From: Vespa crabro | Lineage: Eukaryota > Arthropoda > Insecta > Hymenoptera > Vespidae | Assembly (NCBI RefSeq): GCF_910589235.1 | Contig: NC_060975.1 | Span: forward strand, 4,521,193-4,585,192 | DNA: 64,000 nucleotides | Direction: 5' to 3' | Part shown: positions 55,320 through 64,000 of the stretch, piece after piece | Position numbering within the stretch: the first letter of the stretch is position 1 | Layout: every line of letters begins with the position of its first letter | Made by a program: the position numbers and the translations under genes | The notes under the pieces: generated by a model | What the model was told of the DNA's origin: nothing | Database searches by the model: none | The model's input: only the letters and a program-made list of their open reading frames with translations

Positions 55320-58300
55320 TCAGCTCCTGCTAAAAACATATACGCGAATTGGCTAATGGTTCCGTTGATGATATTATATTGCACCAACTTTGGCTTGAAT
55401 GATACCAGCACATATCAAATCGCCCGAGCACATATCAAGCACATTTGATTACTGCAAGTAAACTTCCGCTTGATGTTATAGCCAAGTTTCCGGACTGTTT
55501 TTACGAGCTCATACCCAACAATCAACAGAATAACCAGGTCATGGCAAGGTTTTCACGCTATCCTGCATTACCAATTCCTCAGGATACTGATTCAAAGTTT
55601 ATGGAAATTAAAAAATCTCTTGCTACGTGTTTGATGGAGATCAATGAGTTGAAATTATTGCAACAAAACACATAATAAAACATACAACAACATCTACAAC
55701 AGCTCACATTACTGCAACAACAAAATCAACAATTATGGCCTAATAATCTCCGATGTATCACAACCGCAGCAAACCAATATCACTGACATCTACACGCAAT
55801 TGCATCTGTTATTATCACCAAAGGTTTGCCAACGAAGCAAAACGCTGTACCTTACCTTGCAAATTCGCTTCAACAACCATACTAACAATAATAAACTAGA
55901 GAATCTAACGTCTTCAGTAAGAGCAGTGAAAGACAGTAACTCCATACTAAAAGAGCTTCTACTACACATTTACAATAACACAACCAAACAGAAATTCCTG
56001 ATTGACTCTGGGTCTATCTTGTCCATACTACCTGACAAAGTGTTTCGTAAAAATCGAAATATCGATCCACTTACACTCTACGCTGCAAATTCATCACAAA
56101 TAAATACATACTGCACCAAAATCATCAACCTTGATTTAAATTTTTGCAGAGATTTCTCCTGTTCTTTCATCATCGAAGACGCGGAATCAGCAATAATCGG
56201 AGCTGATCTTTACAAACTGTTCGTTCACCTAAAACATCAACAACTGATTGATCCAGTGATTCATGTCTCATCAAAAGGAAAAGTAGTGGAAGCATAGCAT
56301 TACGGCATCTTAACTATAAGTTCAGATTTGCCTACTAAGTATGCTGAACTCCTAAAACAATTCATCGAAATTATTAGGTCAATCATCAAGTCATGTTTAA
56401 ATTCAAAAGCACGTGCATATGCGTAAAAAATTATTACGCATGATACAACAGTCACTATACGAGCACGTAAACTAGCCGGTGAAAAGGCAGGAGCGGCAAA
56501 AACTCAAATCTGTACTTCTGGATTCCGGAATCATTAGATCCTCCAGCAGTATGTACGCCAGTCTTATTCATATAACACGAAAGAAAGACAACAGCCGGAG
56601 AATGTGCTATGACTGTAAACTCAATGATGCCACTAATTCAGACATGTACAGCCCTCCGCTCATCCAAGATCTCTTTCCATGTCTACATAACAAAAAACGT
56701 TACAGCAAAATCGATGGCGAAAAAGCATACCTACAACTACCTATGCATATATACGAGGAGGACATTGAAAAAACTCCCATCGTAACTCCATGAGAGTTTT
56801 ACGAGTGGCTAGATATGCTCTTTGGTTTAAAAAACGTCACCCAGTCATACCAAAGATTCAAGAATGCACTCTTCAGAAACTTGGACTTCGTGTTCGTCTA
56901 TGTGGCTGACACATGGTATTCTCGGACGACGAAAACCAACATCTGGAACACATACGCATCATTTTCGAATGCTTAAAAAACAACAACCTTATTATCAATC
57001 TAAAAAAATACCTGTTCAACCAAACGGAGATAAATTTCCTGGGATACACCATCAATGAATATAGTTATACTGCAACGCGAACGAGTTGATGCCATTAAAG
57101 GATACCCGAAACTGGAAACTATCGCTGAACTCGGCAGATTTCTTGGTATGATCAACTACTATCATCGCTGTGCAGCTCAGATCATGTTTCAGATCATGCA
57201 ACAGTTACCTCAAAGTGTCTATAAAAAATAATAAAACTAAGATTGCTTTGGACTCCTGAAGTCAATGAGGCATTTGAAACATGCAAAAACACACTCGCAT
57301 CAATCACATTGCTTACTTTTTCATCTTAAAACGAACAAATAGATACCACAACCGATGCATTCGGAACTGCTATGGGAGCTAAACTAGAACAGCTGGAGGG
57401 TAATATCTGGAAACCCATAGGGTTTTTCTTCAGAAAACTGAGTCAGACAGAACAAAAATATAGAACATACGATCGTGAACTCCTTGCTATTTTTGCATCA
57501 GTCACATTTTTCCATTACTTACTAGATTGCCCTCAATTTATTATCAAAACAGACTATAAACCACTCACTTTTGTCTTCAAACAAAAAGTGGACAAAGCAT
57601 CGGAACGCAACTACGATAGCTCGACTACATCTCACAATTTTCCACTGACATAGTCTATGTGAAGGACTATAATTATAGTCGCAAATCAACATGCCAATCA
57701 TTCTCACATCTCTTGAAATCCTATAAGCACAACTTAACGACATTGAGTTAGCTAACCTGATCAGAGACTCAACTTCATTAAAACTACAAAAACTCATGCT
57801 AGAATCTGGAATCAGCATCTATTGTGACATTTCGACAGGATATATCAGACTATTTATACCAAACCACTACGTAAAACAGCTTTCAGTCATATACAATCTT
57901 TCACATCCTAGCGGTAGGATCACATTTCTAAATTTACGCAAAAAATACATCTGACCTGAAATCCGCAAGGACGTACTAAAATGGTTTAGAGAATGTCTTG
58001 CTTGTCAATGAACAAAAATTCACCGTCACAACATGATCAAAGTAAACTACACTAATGTACCTGATAACCATTTCAACCATATTCACTTGAACCATATTCA
58101 TCTTTTTACCGAAGGTCAAAGACTATCAATACTGCTTAACCATCATTGATCGCTTCACCAGATGGCTCGTAGCTATACTTCTGAAGGACATAACAAAGGA
58201 TACCATTATTACTGTACTATACGAACATTGGATCTGTCATTAATCTACATCAATAAAAATTACAACCGACCAAGGAACTCAATTCTAATCAATGCTTTTC

Positions 58301-58740
58301 CAAGCTCTCACCCAGCTTGTGGAAGCAACAAAAACGAACGACGCCCTACCATCCTCAATCCAATGGAATTTTGTAGAGAGGATACACTGGACTCAAAGCA
58401 GCTCTGATGTGTTCCCCTAAACCATAGACGGAGATCTGACCTACAATATTATTAAGCCTAGGAACAAGTTTTAAACCTAACATCCAAGCCACTTCAGCTG
58501 ATATGCTATATGGTACCTATTCATGCGTACCAGACGAATTCTTCGTCACTGATGAACAACAATCTGAGTCACAAATCTTCATGAAGAAACAGAGAATTTA
58601 TGCGTGAACTTAGACTTACACCGACTGCTCACCACACATAGCTGGGATCTTCATTCTAAAAGAACTTGAAACCTGTTCTCATGTATTCATGCGCAGTGAT
58701 CACGTGAAAGCTCCACTAGAATTGGTCGTACAGAGAGTAC
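55320..58740 (+). pseudogene. Ty3/gypsy retrotransposon gag-pol remnant
   Basis: Domains appear in order on the plus strand. A gag C-terminus lies at about 55445-55675 (LPLDVIAKFPDCFYEL). An aspartic protease is at 55800-56297, with FLIDSGSILSILP about residue 70 of that frame. The reverse transcriptase (56479-57330) has KKDNSRRMCYD and RYSKIDGEKAYLQLPM, but its catalytic Y-x-D-D site is no longer readable. RNase H is at 57340-57650 (TTDAFGTAMGAKLEQLEGN, YDRELLAIFASV, TDYKPLTFVF). The integrase (57840-58410) has a HPSGRI/CLAC zinc part and a fragmented DDE core. A C-terminal KAPLELVVQ lies near 58710. Many frame changes and stops occur, and no LTRs are identified. It sits in the loop between the two inverted arms. 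Confidence 0.85.
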
Positions 58741-59241
58741 GTACAAGACGTCAATGGAAAATGCTGTGAAGGAGGAACAAAAATTGAGAGCAGAAATGAG
58801 AAAAAGCTCAGATTTGATTATTTCTGGAGACAGAACTTGACTTTGAGTACAAAATGTGACTTATCGACATTTCAAATAAATTTTATTTTATACTTAACGC
58901 TTACTATAACTATACGGTTATCTTGTCGATTGTTACAATTGATAATAAATTTGAGCCTTCTTAACAAAGCAAAGATATTTCTAAAAGTAGAAAGCCGCAA
59001 TATTGCCAAATTGAAAAGATTAAATTCACCGGTTATGAGGATAAAGATATTCGATTATGATATGTATTATAACGATAAGGGAAGATTAGAAAATATCGGT
59101 CAATGATGAAATCATTGAATTTGGTATCCTTAGGAAAAGAAGGTATAGTAAGAAGATGAGGAAGGAAGAAAGAGAAAGAGGGAGAGTTTCGATTTTTTCT
59201 CCTTTTCTCTTCTATCCGACACAGACAGAAGAGACTATCTC

Positions 59242-59289
<48 letters not shown>

Positions 59290-59449
59290 TTCTCTCTTTC
59301 TCTTTCTCTTTTTCTCTCTTTACTTCTTATTTTTCCTTCTCCATTTCAATCAGTTCGTATCTCATCTCCACTAAATAGCACTTTTTACAAGATACATTAT
59401 TAACGGACATCCCTATCGATTTTACAATTCAATATATATGAATACCCAC
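58741..59449. other. Loop of the inverted repeat, right part
   Basis: No gene is recognised. It contains a (CT)n microsatellite at 59245-59282 that grades into TTTCTC repeats to about 59320. Confidence 0.55.
59245..59320. repeat. (CT)n microsatellite
   Basis: About 19 CT dinucleotides followed by imperfect TTTCTC units. Confidence 0.9.
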
Positions 59450-59691
59450 TTGTTTAATAACTGATCGAGGATCGAGTTCCGTGTCTCCTTAACCTCTCCG
59501 TCCTTCCTTACTGAACAAGATTCTCGGCCAGCCCTTCTCGAAAGCCATCCCATTGATTACTAGTTACTACTACCCTTCGAGGAAGAGTAAGAGACAGAGA
59601 TATAGATAAATAGATGGATGGATTTATGGATAGATAGATAGATAGATAATGATGGAGATAGAGAAAAACAGATAATGTGTGTGTGTGTGTA

Positions 59692-59743
<52 letters not shown>

Positions 59744-61845
59744 AGGAGAAGTAGGAGAAAAACGGTAGAGAAAAATACCGTCGAGCTACGATCGCCAAAT
59801 TGGATAGTTACATTTCATTTACTTATCCCAGATACCCTTCCCATAGACTGCTGCTGTGAAAAATTAAATCGGCTAACAGCAGTTTTGTCGGAGTGATAGC
59901 GCGCTGCGACGGCAATGGATAATTTTCTTAATTTCATCTATATATGTATAGTTTGCTATAGCATCTCCTCCATTGTGTCACGTTACGTTATGTACCTATC
60001 TGTGCGCGCGTTTACCCCCTCGATGAGACTTACGCTATTTCTATTCCTGCCATATCTTCCTCCTCCTTCTCTCATCTCTCTCTCTCTCTCATTCTTTCTC
60101 TTTCTCTCCCTCATTCCGTTTTGTTTCTCAAGATAATGACTTTAAAAGATACACTGGTACCGGTTTCGTTCGAATTTGTCACTATCTGGTTCTCGATCTA
60201 CTCCCTATAAAATGAACACCATCTTCGCCGCACTTCTACGTCAACTCTTTCTCCCCATTTCCTCTGTGAAATCTCTTCGAGGAAAGAAGAAAAAAGAAAG
60301 AATAAAGAAAAGAAAGAAAAAAAGACAAAAAGTAAAATAAAAGTAAGATACTCTGCGAGAAATCAGAGATCTCTCTGATGATCTCTCTGAGAGATCAAAA
60401 ATCGATGATCGTTAGAAGGATGTATTATATCAATTCGAAAAATTTACCTGGAGTGGAGAAAGGGGCAGGGGGGAAACGTTGTGATATTGAAAAAGTATGT
60501 GATTAAGCAACAAAAAGTCCGTTCAAGCAAACCCTTTCCTTTCTTATAACCTCCGTACTCCTTTCCCTCTCATTTCATTTTTACTCTTTTTTCTCCCATC
60601 TTCTTTATTTCCATTTCTCTCTTTTTCTCTCTCTGTCTCTCTCTATCTCTCTTCATCTTCTAGCATGAACCAACATCTGACATGCAGACGATATTGCTAC
60701 TTAATGAAATTGCTGACTAATACCATTTGCATAGACACACCACGTATATGTTCATAGACATATGACGCATCGAAAGGTCGAACATACAATGTGTTATTAA
60801 ATAGAATCGTCGAAATGTACCCGAGTTCTTGAACTGGAAAAGAACGCTACAACAGATCAAGAATAACGAAAGAATTGCTTTTAGATACAACTAATATCTG
60901 ATAATTTTTTAGACTATAAAGATCTTTTGGAAGAAGGAAAAGAAACAAAAGATAAAAGATAAAAAGAATTGTGAATAGATCGATAAAATATTTTCTATTT
61001 TCTCTTTATTTTCGGTATCTTCTACTGATTTTTCCTTCTTCATTCCGGTATGTATCTATGTCCTCGTTGCTTGAGTTCAATTATGATTGGTCATCGACGG
61101 CGAACAAAGATTAAAAATATAAGCTTCGTTGGACCGTGACAGAGACAAAGAGACGAAAAAGCACTCCTACCAACGCTACCACTACTAACACCACCACCAC
61201 CATAATCATCACCACCAAAACAATCATAAACCTCCCAAACCCACCTCCACACCCAGTAAAACTCAATATTCCCCAAACACCATCACCACCACCATCATCG
61301 CAACCATCACAACAACGAAAACCAAACCTATACCTAATCAACTCCAAACCACCCTCAAACACCTCCACCACCATCATCACACCAATCCAATACCCCTTAA
61401 TATTGCCCATACACATCCAATACAACCCAAATCAATCCCCCACTTCCATCGCCATCACCACTATAATCTCCATCTCCACCATCGCTGTCAACATCTTTCA
61501 CTTAAAAACCTCATCCACAAGTTGCACTTCGCTTTCTTGTCATCGTACGCCATGTAAATCATCTTTCCAACCTTTATGATCGAGAATTAATCTATGCGAT
61601 CTATTCTTTTCCTTTCTTTTTTTCTTCATTATCTTTGTAGTCTCTTCTAATTCCCTTTTTACCTATGTATATCTACAGGTATATTTATCACTGTATTTAT
61701 GTATATGAGAAATCTCGTGGATAAATACGTAAATATATATGAACGTATGTATGTGCGTTAATACGTTTATGTGAACGTATATATCTATGTATATAGCTAT
61801 CGGTTAGGAGCTTAGCTTTGATAGGTTGTTATCTCTGTTCCTGCA
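59450..61845 (-). repeat. Inverted repeat arm 2
   Basis: Inverted counterpart of 46620-54510. The region 59450-60440 pairs with 54510-53490, and 61490-61845 pairs with 46970-46620. The middle (60450-61090) is purine/pyrimidine-biased and only weakly comparable. This arm has no retrotransposon inside it, so it approximates the pre-insertion structure. A (GA)n run lies at 59697-59738. Confidence 0.8.
61150..61485. repeat. ACC/CAC-rich imperfect repeat tract in arm 2
   Basis: A long CCACCA/AACC-rich stretch almost without G on the plus strand, the inverted counterpart of the GT-rich tract around the LINE in arm 1. The 147- and 104-residue frames here are low complexity and not called as genes. 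Confidence 0.75.
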
Positions 61846-64000
61846 TATACCATGTTTCATTTGTACGAAGATTCTAGAACTTAATGAGTGTATAAAGTGT
61901 CTGGTGTAGATTAGAATAAAATGAACGTGGTTTTTTTTTCAGTAAACACAATTTTTGAAATAATAGTTAAAATCTGTAAACATTTATTTGAATAAGTGAA
62001 TTTTTTAAATATATTTTTCTTACTTCCAGATTATTATGAACTAATTGAAAAAGTTTCAGATATTATCTCTCAAATTAGTAAGAAAAATCTTTCAAAAATT
62101 TCGAGGTTAAGATTAGCGTGTAGTATTGTTAAATTTCAATCAAGATAATGGAAAAGCCGATCCATCGCATTATTAATAGTATCTACTATTACTTCTACTC
62201 CTTACATGAGACAATTTACAATGTTAAAATATTTTTAAAAAAATTTTTTCGGTAAATCACTTTATATTTTATTATAAGTGTAAGAAGGAATTTTACATAT
62301 CTCCTATAGCAGGCGACATTTTATGCGCAACAACTATTATCAATAGCCTGTAACATATCAAATTCAACAACTCCATCGATTTGTTCTTAAGCCTTATATA
62401 CTGCAGTATCCAATTAATGCAGTATCCAACAACACCATCTCTAAACCACTAGTTGTGATAATTATGTATTTTCTCAGATTCCAATTGTTCTTTGGCACAA
62501 ACTATTTGGCCCGGAGTATATAGTCTATAAAACAATTAAATATTTTAAAAATAATACGTTAAATGACCATTAAAATAATTTATTGACTTTATATTTTATA
62601 TAGCATATCGTTGAAACGTGAGACAGAATTCAAATAAATTATTTCCAAACATTAACTCAGAATTATTATTACTATCGACTTTTGTGCATTTCAACCTCGG
62701 GCAGTACAACTTCCACAGCATGCATGTACATGTAAATTATTTTTTCCTTTTTTTTTCATTCATAATATACAATGTGCTTCTATAACAGAAAATATTTTAC
62801 TACATAAACGAATACACAACATAAAATAAATTCCAATAATAACGATATACTTTTTTTATATAATTTACTTGATGAACACTTCGTAAAAATCTTCGTAAAT
62901 CTGTTCCGATTAATTGTATTACATTAATTTGATATCTGGATAGTATCTTCGTCCGATTTATTCTCCGGACTAGTATTACTTACTATGTATTCAAATATTT
63001 TAATATAACAATACATAATCTTAGAGTATGGAATGTTACATATATCCAGATCGCCTAATAATCGCATAAAGGAAAGTAATTATAAATCATCGAAGGAACA
63101 ACTCACTTATTGGCCACTAACATTTCACTGACCCTAAATAACGTGAATTGTTGAAAAAATTGATTACATTTGACAATTCACAATTTATCAATTATGAGAC
63201 GTGACGGTTAAAATCATGTGATTGTAAAAAAATAATTTAGATGAAACAATGCTGATATTATGGTGTTAAATTAAAAAAATTTTGTAAAGTGTTTGACAAG
63301 GACGTATCTACAAATGATAGCGAGTATATCTTCAATACTAGCAAGTTACAAATATTCTCCATGATATAAGTAGAAAAGAAAGAAGAAAAAGAAATTAAAA
63401 GTAGAAAACAAAATGTAAAAACAATGATAATACTTTCATAAATAAGTTTAAAATTTCACACAACGAGATATATATTTCTCTCTGCAACCTCAACGATTAC
63501 TCTCATATGTCAACGATTTGCGTACAATCTGAAAAAAAAGATAAAAAAAACTATAATAATAGAGTTATACTCATACAAATGAAATGTAAAAATGTTTATA
63601 AGTTACATAAAGTGCAAACATAATTAACGACAAAACTGGATGTTTGAAAATATAATCAATTTTAAATCCTTACCTTTGATTCAGGATGATATCGACAGAA
63701 AATACTACTAAATCTACTACTAAATCATGTTCAAGATTTAAATGAATGGTACATTAATTATTTCTTCTTTACATTCATTATCTTGCTGCTTTCGTACTTG
63801 CAAGTTTATACATATTCCATAAATAATTCAATTTTTCTTCCACTTGAGTAGTTAAATGATACATTGTTAATATTTTACACATATAATCTGTAAAAATTGT
63901 AAAATCATTTAGAGGACATACCAAACATGAAACTTAATCATTTTCTATCTTTTTCAGTGAGTTTGTTAAACTATTAGCACTTTATTAAGTAACATTTCTA
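61846..64000. other. AT-rich interval with no recognisable gene
   Basis: I see no coding region, transposon end or RNA gene in this stretch. It is uniformly AT-rich with scattered short runs. Confidence 0.6.

Noticed and set aside
61091..61579. Long frames in the ACC-rich tract (threonine/proline-rich or valine/glycine-rich)
   Set aside because: Simple-sequence translation in a repeat tract, with no independent support.
1..64000. tRNA, rRNA or telomeric TTAGG arrays
   Set aside because: None could be recognised. R1-clade elements here are not in rDNA or telomeric repeats.

Overview
This window is a transposon-dense stretch of an insect nuclear genome, most likely a hymenopteran and plausibly an ant. 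The unique DNA is strongly AT-rich, there are no operons or bacterial signals, and the coding-like sequence is almost entirely mobile-element protein of insect type: mariner, Tc1, pogo, piggyBac, jockey, an I-like LINE, R1-clade LINEs and gypsy. I found no intact host gene, tRNA or rRNA. The species call is inference.

Left third (1-25.8 kb). An I-like non-LTR retrotransposon on the minus strand, running off the left edge, is split by two piggyBac elements at neighbouring TTAA sites (1688-3921 and 4009-5433). More piggyBac copies follow (6.6-8.5, 8.7-10.6 and 11.4-11.8 kb), with a Tc1 remnant at 10.7-11.4 kb. At 12.0-20.4 kb lies a three-level nest: a Tc1-like element interrupted by a piggyBac, whose subterminal minisatellite is interrupted by a 6-kb GC-rich R1-clade LINE. 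At 20.5-23.1 kb another piggyBac is interrupted, inside its cysteine-rich-domain codons, by a 2-kb chimeric R1-derived non-autonomous element. At 23.2-24.5 kb a Tc1 remnant surrounds sequence that looks like a spliced host exon.

Middle (25.8-46.6 kb). Gypsy RNase H, an irritans-type mariner, an LTR-like block, a second mariner family, a decayed jockey element (30.9-34.6 kb) and a piggyBac with good TTAA ends (34766-36857), which interrupts a coding-like host or element sequence. From 37.4 to 46.6 kb it is mostly AT-rich non-coding DNA with microsatellites, a pogo-like C-terminal fragment, an unexplained GC-richer block at 44.0-44.9 kb and a third mariner.

Right third (46.6-64 kb). A large interrupted inverted repeat has arms at about 46.62-54.51 and 59.45-61.85 kb. 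Arm 1 alone carries a 5.4-kb R1-clade LINE on the plus strand and a mariner fragment. The loop between the arms holds a decayed gypsy polyprotein. The last 2 kb is featureless AT-rich sequence. The elements do not work together as a pathway. The interest is in the insertion order, the chimeric and captured sequences, and the inverted repeat.
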